Origin: DRWZ01 sp964601505
GTDB taxonomy: Bacteria > Calescibacteriota > Calescibacteriia > Calescibacteriales > Calescibacteriaceae
DNA length: 26,772 bases
Direction: 5' to 3'
Assembly (NCBI GenBank): GCA_964601505.1
Contig: CAZRNR010000028.1
Coordinates: forward strand, 1-26,772
Made by a program: the position numbers and the translations under genes. Under the pieces are notes generated by a model, which was given only the letters and a program-made list of their open reading frames with translations, was not told the DNA's origin and did no database searches. Positions 1 through 7,411 of this stretch are shown here, piece by piece; positions within the stretch are counted from its first letter, which is position 1; each line of letters starts with the position of its first letter.

Positions 1-298
1 TGGCAAGACGAAGTTTTATAGCATCAGAATTTAAAAGTTCTTCAAGAGCATCATTCTTACAAAATTCCCTTTGTTTTAACCATTGGTTAATAATCTCATA
101 AACAGGTTTTCTTCCTTCTTTTGATTTTAAAAAAGCAAGTGTTGGGAGGAGACCATTAGAAATTATCAGTGAAGACACTCTCCGTGCCTCTGTTTTAAAC
201 TTATTTTTATCACCTGTGAACTCCTTTACTTCTTTCAAAATAAAACTTGCCCTTTCCTGATTAAGTGTTTTATAAAAAGTTTTATTAATTTGGTTCAT
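1..298 (-). CDS. cmr5: CRISPR type III-B RAMP protein Cmr5, partial (N-terminal 99 residues)
   Basis: This is the small helical subunit of the Cmr effector complex; copies of Cmr5 line the belly of the complex along the crRNA-target duplex. The gene starts with ATG at 298, overlaps the cmr1 stop as ATGA, and runs off the left edge. A strong Shine-Dalgarno AAGGAGGT lies 6 nt before the ATG, inside the end of cmr1. The visible protein is charged and helical, with an Arg/Ala-rich first helix and then the segment SLIISNGLLPTLAFLKSK around residues 44-61. That segment matches the Cmr5 pattern of a 'NGL..tLaF..sK' turn followed by a Y....L helix. Cmr5 is usually about 120-130 residues, so roughly the last quarter is missing. 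The call rests on this motif and on the adjacent cmr1 and cmr4. Confidence 0.82.
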   Translation of the reverse strand, partial: MNQINKTFYKTLNQERASFILKEVKEFTGDKNKFKTEARRVSSLIISNGLLPTLAFLKSKEGRKPVYEIINQWLKQREFCKNDALEELLNSDAIKLRLA

Positions 299-1179
299 AT
301 CTTTACCTCCTTAATTTCAAAATCTAACTTTTGCATTTTTTCAATGCATTTTTCGTAAAGCTCCCATTTCTGCCAAATTAAAATTACACCGTAATAGAGA
401 TTTGCTTTATTTCTTTTAATTTGGATAATTAAAGGAGAAACAGCCCGCGGAGAACCTATTCCTATTCTATTGACTCCTAATTGTCTTTTTAATTTTCTAT
501 AGAAATCATCTCTCAATTTATTTATTGCTTCTTTCCATGAATACCAAAAACTCTCTTTTTGTTTTGGTGATAAAAGATATATTGAAGTATTTGAAAGATT
601 CATAAAATCTCTATTAGATGAAGAAATTGAAAAAGATTTTAACCTATTATTTAGATTATTTTTTATCTCTTCTAAGTTCTTCCCATCAATATGATAGCCA
701 TCAATAACAACACTTCCAAATCCCCTTCTCCATCTTGCACCAAGTCCTCCCAAATTGCTTAAAAAGAAGAGTGTAGTTTCCAATTCTTTTCTTAATTTTT
801 CATTAAAAGGTGGTAAGAAGTAAAAATCAATATTAAATTTTTGGTTTTCGTGAAACGCTCTTCTTTTTATCCTTGAATATCTATCCCCCCTATCGTCATT
901 CATACACAGATAAGCATAGTAATCTTTTCCATTTTTTTTGGAAGAAAGTTTTTTATTTTTTATTGTTATTTTAATCTTTGAAGCTACTTCCTGGGAACCC
1001 CAGATTTCACTTTCCTTTTCCTTCAATTCCTTTAAATCTAACTCTGCTCCTTTATAAAATCTAAACCACCATCTTAAAATACCTTTTAATGATTGCTCTC
1101 TCAATTCTACTTCATCTCTATCAGCACCTGACATTATAAGTGGAGTAATAATTTCAAAACTTAAAGTAATTTTGCTCAT
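295..1179 (-). CDS. cmr1: CRISPR type III-B RAMP protein Cmr1
   Basis: Cmr1 is a RAMP-fold subunit at the head of the Cmr complex, where it contacts the 3' part of the crRNA and helps capture target RNA. The 294-residue protein opens with the RAMP beta-strand 'FEIITPLIMSGAD' (residues 8-20). Next comes the family hallmark ELREQSLKGILRWWFR (25-40), then a Gly/Arg-rich element GGLGARWRRGFGSV near residue 145 and a C-terminal glycine turn GIGSPRAVSPL near 243. The length is at the short end for the family (about 300-450). It lies 15 nt after cmr4 and its stop overlaps the cmr5 start by 4 nt, so the three are co-transcribed. The start is ATG at 1179, with an AGGAT-like ribosome site about 10 nt upstream. 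Confidence 0.9.
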   Translation of the reverse strand: MSKITLSFEIITPLIMSGADRDEVELREQSLKGILRWWFRFYKGAELDLKELKEKESEIWGSQEVASKIKITIKNKKLSSKKNGKDYYAYLCMNDDRGDRYSRIKRRAFHENQKFNIDFYFLPPFNEKLRKELETTLFFLSNLGGLGARWRRGFGSVVIDGYHIDGKNLEEIKNNLNNRLKSFSISSSNRDFMNLSNTSIYLLSPKQKESFWYSWKEAINKLRDDFYRKLKRQLGVNRIGIGSPRAVSPLIIQIKRNKANLYYGVILIWQKWELYEKCIEKMQKLDFEIKEVKI

Positions 1180-1194
1180 AACTTATTTATCCTG

Positions 1195-2241
1195 TTAAGA
1201 TTTTTTATTTTCACAGGATATACATTTTACTTTTACCAAACCCATTCCCAAAGTCTCATCTCCACCAAGTTGAATAATAGAGTTATTTAAAAGTTGCATT
1301 AAATTTTTCTCTTCTTTTATTTTTATTTCTTCTGCTGTGAAATATCCTTTCTCATAGGCCTGCTTTAACCGGTTTTTTTGTTCATCTTTAATTCTCTTTT
1401 TTTCTTCTTCACCTAATGTGTTTAATATATCTTCAAAACTTTTTCCTTCACTTTTTGTTTCTTTTAATTTTTCATATATTGAATATTCAATTCCAAAATA
1501 TGGATCACTGATAAATAAAAATCCATAAAAGACACTTTCAGAGGGCACAAGTTCAATAGTAAATAAAGCGCCTTCTGCAACCGTTCCTGTTGTTTGATCA
1601 ATTCTTATCCTTGTCCTTATTTCAACTGCATATTTTACAAAATCTTTAAAAACATCATCAGAGACAATAGCAAAATGTTTATCTAAGTTTGAACTTACCT
1701 CGGCTGGTAAATAACCAGAAATTTTTCTTGTTAAATCATCAATTTTTTGGGAATTGTCTATATTAAAAACGAACTCTTCAAGAACAACTTTATTATTATC
1801 AATTTTTAATTCTGAATTGGGACATACTAAAATTGTATCTTCTTTTATTAATGATGGAATTTCAGGTAAATCATTTATTCCAATACTTTTCAGCTCATTT
1901 TTGAATCTATTTAAAACATAAGGGCAGGTAATATAGGCAAAAACTCCTTTAACAGAGCGGACAGGATATAACAAAATTTTGGCATCAGTAAAACTAATAC
2001 AGGAGGCGTATTCTTCTCCGCCTTCTTCTGGACCGAAAATCACATTAACTCTTTCTTTATCATTCCACTTCCTTAATGCTAATTCCCTTATTACTCCTTT
2101 TATTCCACTTGAAGCAAGTATTGGAAAATCAGTATGTTTTTCTCTCTGAATTGGATTATCTACATAACTTACACTAACTCCTGAACCCATATGAACAGGT
2201 GTTTGCGCATGAAAAACCAGGACTAATCTTTTCTCAAACAT
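1195..2241 (-). CDS. cmr4: CRISPR type III-B RAMP protein Cmr4 (target RNA nuclease subunit)
   Basis: Cmr4 is the Cas7-like backbone subunit that polymerises along crRNA and cuts the bound target RNA at 6-nt intervals. The 348-residue protein has the family pattern in order: a first strand LVLVFHAQTPVHMGSG (6-21), VDNPIQREKHTDFP (27-40) and the glycine turn SSGIKGVIRE (44-53). Asp28 lies in the loop where the family's catalytic Asp is found, so the backbone nuclease looks intact. The C-terminus carries the glycine-rich LGGDETLGMGLVKVK (about 326-340). It is the first gene of the operon. A near-consensus promoter lies just upstream, with TATAAT ending 9 nt before ATG, so the mRNA is probably leaderless. 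No cmr2 (Cas10), cmr3 or cmr6 lies upstream; if present they must be beyond the left edge or elsewhere. Confidence 0.93.
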   Translation of the reverse strand: MFEKRLVLVFHAQTPVHMGSGVSVSYVDNPIQREKHTDFPILASSGIKGVIRELALRKWNDKERVNVIFGPEEGGEEYASCISFTDAKILLYPVRSVKGVFAYITCPYVLNRFKNELKSIGINDLPEIPSLIKEDTILVCPNSELKIDNNKVVLEEFVFNIDNSQKIDDLTRKISGYLPAEVSSNLDKHFAIVSDDVFKDFVKYAVEIRTRIRIDQTTGTVAEGALFTIELVPSESVFYGFLFISDPYFGIEYSIYEKLKETKSEGKSFEDILNTLGEEEKKRIKDEQKNRLKQAYEKGYFTAEEIKIKEEKNLMQLLNNSIIQLGGDETLGMGLVKVKCISCENKKS

Positions 2242-2250
2242 ATTTTTATA

Positions 2251-2280
2251 ATTATATTAATTTTAAAATAAGCTTGACAA
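2251..2280 (-). promoter_or_regulatory. Promoter of the cmr4-cmr1-cmr5 operon
   Basis: Read on the minus strand, this is a -35 box TTGTCA (2275-2280, 5 of 6 to consensus), an 18-nt AT-rich spacer and a perfect -10 box TATAAT (2251-2256). The ATG of cmr4 follows after 9 nt. Transcription would begin within about 3 nt of the start codon, which predicts a leaderless mRNA. No Shine-Dalgarno sequence is present. Confidence 0.6.
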
Positions 2281-2389
2281 TAAGTTAATCATCATTCATT
2301 TCCAGATATATACTTCGTTTATTTTTTCCATCTCTGAACTGGAAGGTATGTATCAGAACTTACTTGGGAACCGAGGAGCACTTAAACTT

Positions 2390-3862
2390 TTAAGAACCCC
2401 AAACATCTATTAGCTTTTTGAAGAGTTCTTCTATTCTTTCTTCTTTCTGTTCACCAGGTAGTTCCAGGAATTTTTCAGTATAGGAAAGAGCATCTGATAT
2501 TTGTTTCGATTTGAATTCATCTCCCTTGAACTTTTCTCGTAGAAAACCAAAGAATAGTTTATATCCTTCTTTTCCAGAAAGAGCTTCAAGTCCATCAAGC
2601 ATCTGTCTGTGAGGAGTTCCTTCCCATATTGAGAGTATGATAGATTCTCTAAATAGCCTTTCTACTTCAAATTCTTCAAGGATTCCAAGACCACCCCATA
2701 CCTCCATAGCCCACTTTGATGTTTGGATAGCAACCTCTGCGGTGTAATATTTTGAAAGATGAGACATAATTCTAAAAAGTCTGAAGTCATCTGAAAAAGG
2801 TGGAACTTGTTTAAAAACTTTGTTATAGAGTTTTACTGTATCAAAAGCTATGTTGAAGCACTTAATAAGTTCCAATATCTTTTCTCTGAATTGTTTTCTC
2901 ATAAGGGGATGTTCTATAACATATTTCCCGAATGCAAACCTCTGACTTGCAAATTTATAAGCTAAATTTATAGCTCTTTGTATAACTGCGACGCTTCCGA
3001 ATATGTTTGAGAGACGAGAAGAATTGAGGACATCTAAAATTTCGTAAATACCCCACTCTTTTTTACCAAGAAGATATGCTTCTGTGTTTTTAAATTCAAC
3101 TTCCCCTGTCGGGACTGAACGAGTTCCTATTTTATCTTTGAGTCTTCTTACAAAATAATTGAGAGAACCATCTTCTTTAAACTTTTTCACCAAAAATAAG
3201 CAAAGTCCTTTTACATTTCGTGGGGCCCCTTTTGGTCTTGCTGCAACTACTGCAACCTCTGCTCCAACATTTGATGAAAAGTATTTTTCACCATTCAAAA
3301 TCCATTTTCCTCCACCAATCTCAACAGCTTCTGTTTCAACAGAATATCCAAGGTCTGAACCTCCCTTTATTTCTGTCATCCAAGTTGCCCCTTGCCACAC
3401 ATCTTTTCCTCTTATTCTCATCTTACTGAGTATCTCTTCCTTTAGTTTTTGCTCACCGTATTTCTCTACAGGCAGAGCAGTTGATAAAGAAACGGTATAA
3501 GGACACCCCAAACCAGCATCAAAAAATGTTGTGATGTAAAGCATAAGGTAAAAAGGAAATATGGAATCATACTGGAAAACCATATCTATTATGCCTCTTT
3601 TGTATCCCTCGTAAAGTAGTTCCCAATACTCGTACGGATACTGAATCAGATCTACTCTCCTCCCCGATTCATCAAATAGCTTAAGCCAGGGAGTTTTGTA
3701 TTTATCAACAGAACTTGAGTAGCTTTCTCCTTTTTCAAAAAACCAAGTTTCGTAATCCTTCAAATTTTGAAATAATCCTCTAAAGCCAAGACTATCAATA
3801 TCTATAAACTTTTGAATGAAGTCTGCAGGTCCTAGTTTCCCTATCTCTTCAATCCTAATCAT
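2390..3862 (-). CDS. AidB-like acyl-CoA dehydrogenase
   Basis: This is a cytoplasmic flavoprotein of the acyl-CoA dehydrogenase superfamily, which oxidises acyl-CoA thioesters to enoyl-CoA using FAD. The 490-residue chain has an N-terminal helical domain and the flavin/substrate signature WMTEIKGGSDLG (161-172), whose MTE-GGSD form is typical of the AidB-like branch. After the middle beta-domain there is RFAFGK (308-313) in the third domain and the C-terminal GGLGILEEFEVERLFRES (390-407) with IWEGTPHRQMLD (412-423). Glu414 in the IWEG motif is the likely catalytic base by homology. The length is below that of E. coli AidB (about 540) but normal for related dehydrogenases. It is a single gene divergent from the GH38 lipoprotein. 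The start ATG has no ribosome site, and a -10-like TATAGT ends 9 nt before it. The substrate cannot be told from sequence. Confidence 0.9.
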   Translation of the reverse strand: MIRIEEIGKLGPADFIQKFIDIDSLGFRGLFQNLKDYETWFFEKGESYSSSVDKYKTPWLKLFDESGRRVDLIQYPYEYWELLYEGYKRGIIDMVFQYDSIFPFYLMLYITTFFDAGLGCPYTVSLSTALPVEKYGEQKLKEEILSKMRIRGKDVWQGATWMTEIKGGSDLGYSVETEAVEIGGGKWILNGEKYFSSNVGAEVAVVAARPKGAPRNVKGLCLFLVKKFKEDGSLNYFVRRLKDKIGTRSVPTGEVEFKNTEAYLLGKKEWGIYEILDVLNSSRLSNIFGSVAVIQRAINLAYKFASQRFAFGKYVIEHPLMRKQFREKILELIKCFNIAFDTVKLYNKVFKQVPPFSDDFRLFRIMSHLSKYYTAEVAIQTSKWAMEVWGGLGILEEFEVERLFRESIILSIWEGTPHRQMLDGLEALSGKEGYKLFFGFLREKFKGDEFKSKQISDALSYTEKFLELPGEQKEERIEELFKKLIDVWGS

Positions 3863-3992
3863 GATTCATTTACTATATATCAGCATTGATAGAAGAAATA
3901 TTTTCCATATTTTTTTGTTCTGAAGATTTTTCCAAGATAAGAAAATCCCAACTATAGAATTAAGATAGTACAACATTTATAAGATTTTTTAC
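3863..3992. promoter_or_regulatory. Divergent promoter region, both mRNAs probably leaderless
   Basis: This 130-nt gap separates two outward-facing genes. On the minus strand TATAGT (3872-3877) ends 9 nt before the acyl-CoA dehydrogenase ATG. On the plus strand TATAAG (3978-3983) ends 9 nt before the GH38 ATG. Neither start has a Shine-Dalgarno sequence. The -35 boxes are weak and I cannot place them firmly. Confidence 0.45.
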
Positions 3993-6398
3993 ATGAGGAT
4001 TTTTCTGTTCCTTGTAATTCTGATATTTCTTTTCCTTTCCTGTAGCAAGACAGAAAGTAAAAAGCTTTTAAATTTCCCATCTGATGCAGAATATGTAGTG
4101 ATATTTGGACAGTCAAGCCATCTTGACATATCATGGTTCTACACATCAGAAGAATACTACGATAAACTTGTAAAAAACATATTTTTAAAAACCACAGAAC
4201 TCCTCAGGCAGAATACTGATCAAGTAGCTTTCTTTGCAGAAATGTTTTGGATTGAGAAGTATCTGGATGAAACGGAAGACAGTGATTTTCTGAATCTGAT
4301 TAGAGAAGGGAGAATAAAGATAGAAGGTGGAGGAATAGGAACAGACGAGCAACTTGTTGTTCCAACAGAAGGCATAATAAGAAATTACATAAGTGGGCAC
4401 AGAAAGATCAAAGAGCTTTTAGGAATACAAGCTCCATCTGTTGCATGGATTCCAGATTCTTTTGGTTTCGCTCGAACCACACCAGATCTATACAGCATAA
4501 TGGGATTTAAAGCAATAGGTATATCAAGAGTGAATGGATTTTCTGCTCCAACATCTTATTACTATATCAAACCCTTAATTCAAGGGACATTTGAATTCCC
4601 AGAAGGAAGCGTATACCTGGGTTCTGGAGGTTATGAATTACTTCAAAAAGGGCAACTTGTTTTATGGGAAGGTATCAGAAATAAAATCATACTATACTGG
4701 ATGCCTTTTTTATATGGCATAGGTTCCTCACTCTTTTGCAAATCTGGACTTGCTCCAAATGTGTATTTAAATCCAGATCTTGAATGCCTTGGAGAATCAG
4801 ATAAAGCTACCGAAGAAGAATTCTGTCAAAAACTTTTAGTATATATCTCAAAAATAAAACCAAATTCAAAGTTCATATTTATACCACTTGGATGGGACTT
4901 TGAGAAACCAAATGCCGATCTTGGAAAATACATAAAATATTGGAATCAAAATTACTATCCGAAAACAAAGATTTATCTTGTAAATGGAAGTTTTTCTGAT
5001 TACATTGAGTTTATTGAACCTGAAAAATTAACAAAATTCTCCGGACATCTTGCTCCATACTGGACGGGATACTTTGGTTCCCATGCAGAGATAAAAAGAT
5101 TTATCTTTGATACAACACACAAACTTCTTGCTATAGAAACCTCTGCAAGTATAGGTAAGCTTGTTGGAATAAATTTTGACATCAAAGGTATATCGCAGAG
5201 GCTAAACGATATCTGGGAACTTATGGGAATGATGACAAACCATGACACCGGAGCTGGAACCTTGTATAAGCGTGTATATAAACAAGAAACAATCAAGCTC
5301 ATGGAATCCGTTTCTGAAAGAATCAAAGATTTAGAAAATCAGATTTATCTTGAGTTTTCTCGCAGAGTTGAAAAAGGCAAATACATAGCTATTAACCCGC
5401 TAAGTTTCCAGAGAGATGGAATTCCACCCTTTGGTTTAAAGGTGGTAGATAGCTTACCTCAAAAGCAAATTAAAGAATGCACAGGAGAGAAAATCAGAAG
5501 TTTTTTGGAAAATCTTATCTTAGATCTTGATATACGTGATATCTCAGGATCTCCGTTCTTTTCAGATAGTATAAACAAAAGTTTTAGAAGAGCTTCCGCT
5601 AAAAATATTCTAGCAGATATTGTATTGTGGGAAGATGACGGAGGCTCTTGGAGGATAGGATCTGAAACACCTCCCGGAAAATTTCAAGAGAAATCGGAAA
5701 AGATATACCCAGATCAATGTTATTTGATAGATGGTGGAGACAAGATCTTGATAAATTTGAAATTTAATCAAATACCGATCGGACACTCTTTAACTCTGCG
5801 GTTCTCGTTTAGTTCAAAGATCACATCCATAAAGGTTGAGAGCCATCTTGAGATAACCGAGTTTGAGGAAAGGTACAGAGTTTATAATCCAACTTTCTTA
5901 CCTTATCTGAATTTTTTCAAGGTCTATACAGAGGATGGGGAATCTTACACTTTCTCAACGAAAGGTGCAAAAGGAGTAGCTCAAACATCAAATAATTCAG
6001 TTGATATTTTTGTGGGAAGAAATGTGAAATTTGAAAAATACGATATTCTTGGACCAATTGGTGATATGGATGAAGACGGACCTTTTGAAATAGATTTTCA
6101 AATAACCCGAGATTCAGATGATCAGCAATCTCTTCTTTCAGCCTATTCTTATCAGTTTCCGATAATTCTTATAAAAGGTAGTGGAGAAAAAACAGAAATA
6201 CCTCAAGAGTTCTCCATAATGGAAATCTCTCAAAATGTAGGTATTCTGTTTTCCGATATAGAAGAAACGATTGTAAGGACAGTTTTACCATCTGAAAATT
6301 TAGATTTTGTGAGCGACATTTTCAAATCAGCTAAGCCCATTTCTCCAGTCTCAAAAAGCGATATAAAATTCTCAAACACATTCAAAATGCAAAGATAA
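3993..6398 (+). CDS. Exported lipoprotein, glycoside hydrolase family 38 (alpha-mannosidase-like)
   Basis: This predicted membrane-anchored enzyme hydrolyses alpha-mannosidic bonds in the periplasm or at the cell surface. The N-terminus is a hydrophobic signal ending in the lipobox FLSC, with Cys17 as the lipidation site. The GH38 zinc site is complete. SSHLDISW supplies His43 and Asp45, AWIPDSFGF supplies the nucleophile Asp155, and NHDTGAGT supplies His416 and corresponds to the family's HHDAITGT. Other family landmarks are GGGIGTDEQLVVPTEG (112-127) and PYWTGYFGSHAEIKRF (354-369). Residues from about 440 to the end are beta-rich, like the C-terminal GH38 domains, giving 801 residues overall. 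Most bacterial GH38 enzymes are cytosolic, so a lipoprotein form is less usual and suggests use of external mannose-containing glycans. No sugar transporter adjoins it. The ATG has a TATAAG box 9 nt upstream and no ribosome site. Confidence 0.88.
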   Translation: MRIFLFLVILIFLFLSCSKTESKKLLNFPSDAEYVVIFGQSSHLDISWFYTSEEYYDKLVKNIFLKTTELLRQNTDQVAFFAEMFWIEKYLDETEDSDFLNLIREGRIKIEGGGIGTDEQLVVPTEGIIRNYISGHRKIKELLGIQAPSVAWIPDSFGFARTTPDLYSIMGFKAIGISRVNGFSAPTSYYYIKPLIQGTFEFPEGSVYLGSGGYELLQKGQLVLWEGIRNKIILYWMPFLYGIGSSLFCKSGLAPNVYLNPDLECLGESDKATEEEFCQKLLVYISKIKPNSKFIFIPLGWDFEKPNADLGKYIKYWNQNYYPKTKIYLVNGSFSDYIEFIEPEKLTKFSGHLAPYWTGYFGSHAEIKRFIFDTTHKLLAIETSASIGKLVGINFDIKGISQRLNDIWELMGMMTNHDTGAGTLYKRVYKQETIKLMESVSERIKDLENQIYLEFSRRVEKGKYIAINPLSFQRDGIPPFGLKVVDSLPQKQIKECTGEKIRSFLENLILDLDIRDISGSPFFSDSINKSFRRASAKNILADIVLWEDDGGSWRIGSETPPGKFQEKSEKIYPDQCYLIDGGDKILINLKFNQIPIGHSLTLRFSFSSKITSIKVESHLEITEFEERYRVYNPTFLPYLNFFKVYTEDGESYTFSTKGAKGVAQTSNNSVDIFVGRNVKFEKYDILGPIGDMDEDGPFEIDFQITRDSDDQQSLLSAYSYQFPIILIKGSGEKTEIPQEFSIMEISQNVGILFSDIEETIVRTVLPSENLDFVSDIFKSAKPISPVSKSDIKFSNTFKMQR

Positions 6399-6605
6399 AG
6401 ATTTAGTGCGAAATTTGATTCTGAAAATGCTTATTTACTCATATAAACTCTATTGAAATAATGAAATATCTTTAGTGCTTACTGATGGAATCATAATACT
6501 GTTTCAATTTCACTTATACCATACCGTACATCTGTGAGTAAAGAGGAAATTTAAAATTTATAAGAAACCAGAATCTAAAGTTGAATAAAGTTTATACGAT
6601 TAGCC

Positions 6606-7320
6606 TTACTTTATTCCTATAGAATTTTTTAAATCCTCAAAAAATTTATCTATTTTTTTTACTTTATCACTTTCCTCTATTTTATCATTAGTTATTACAT
6701 AAGTGCAATCCATGTCTACTTCAGCTATTGTTCCGTCTTTATTAGCAGGTCCTTTGAACTTTAAATCTTTATCTTGATCAAGATTTATAATAAAAATTTA
6801 TATTTCCTGTGACACTGTTTTGCTTCATTTTTATACTCCAGTAAGCGGTTTGCACAATCCTCTCACCTAAAGTTGCTTTTGAAGATGTTACCGCAATGGT
6901 TTTACACTTTTTGAGGTCTATTAAGTCAGCGTCATGTAAATGCAAACCAAATTCTCCACAGTCAACAGATAATTTTTACTTTACTAGCGATAATCACTTC
7001 CGCAATTCATCATATTCTGCTCTTTCAAGTGGTCTTGCTTTCTCCACTTCTAATCCTGCTTTTTTAATCTCCATAATTAACCTGGTACCACATCTTCTAG
7101 AAAATTTTCCTTAAATGGTTTCCATGATTGTTTAGCATCCTTTATTTTATACTTTTTAATTTCGGTTCAGATAAATACTTACAGGATGTATCATTAAGAA
7201 GGATTAAAGATAAATCATTTAGCCCACACTTTGAAATAATATCATGGAGAACAACGGATGAATTTTATTTGTGCTGCAGTCTGATATTATGGGACATATC
7301 TCTTTTTTAAATTGAACTTG
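6606..7320 (-). pseudogene. Decayed protein-coding gene of unknown family
   Basis: No intact gene fits this stretch, but the minus strand reads as protein-like segments that join only across frame changes. From upstream to downstream I see a piece ending in SDCSTNKIHPLFS, then (+/-1) VVLHDIISKCGLNDLSLILL, then KDAKQSWKPFKENFLEDVV. After another shift MEIKKAGLEVEKARPLER is followed by in-frame TGA and TAA codons, then by GEFGLHLHDADLIDL and TIAVTSSKATLGERIVQTAY. A last shift leads to FKGPANKDGTIAEVDMDCTY and the terminal stop at 6606-6608. That is at least four frameshifts and two nonsense codons in about 700 bp. The segments are Lys/Glu/Leu-rich like real proteins here. I do not recognise the family. 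The alternative is non-coding DNA that reads well by chance, which is unlikely for so many consecutive segments. Confidence 0.5.
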
Positions 7321-7338
7321 TTATTTCAACTAAGGCAA

Positions 7339-7363
7339 AGAATATCAAATCCTGTGATATTCT
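7339..7363. repeat. Perfect 9-bp inverted repeat upstream of the ABC exporter
   Basis: The arms are AGAATATCA (7339-7347) and TGATATTCT (7355-7363), perfectly complementary, with a 7-nt spacer. The repeat lies 48 nt before the GTG start of the ABC exporter and just past the decayed gene. It could be a repressor operator for the exporter or a weak hairpin. No T-run follows directly, so a terminator is not supported. Confidence 0.4.
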
Positions 7364-7411
7364 AAACTGATTTTTGTTTCAGCTTGTATGATTTGATTAA
7401 TGATTAAATAA

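Noticed and set aside
3159..3500. Plus-strand open frame of 113 codons
   Set aside because: It lies wholly within the acyl-CoA dehydrogenase on the other strand and shows no family features.
6896..7310. Two short plus-strand open frames as real genes
   Set aside because: Both overlap the decayed minus-strand gene, whose segments read as better protein. They lack ribosome sites and recognisable features.
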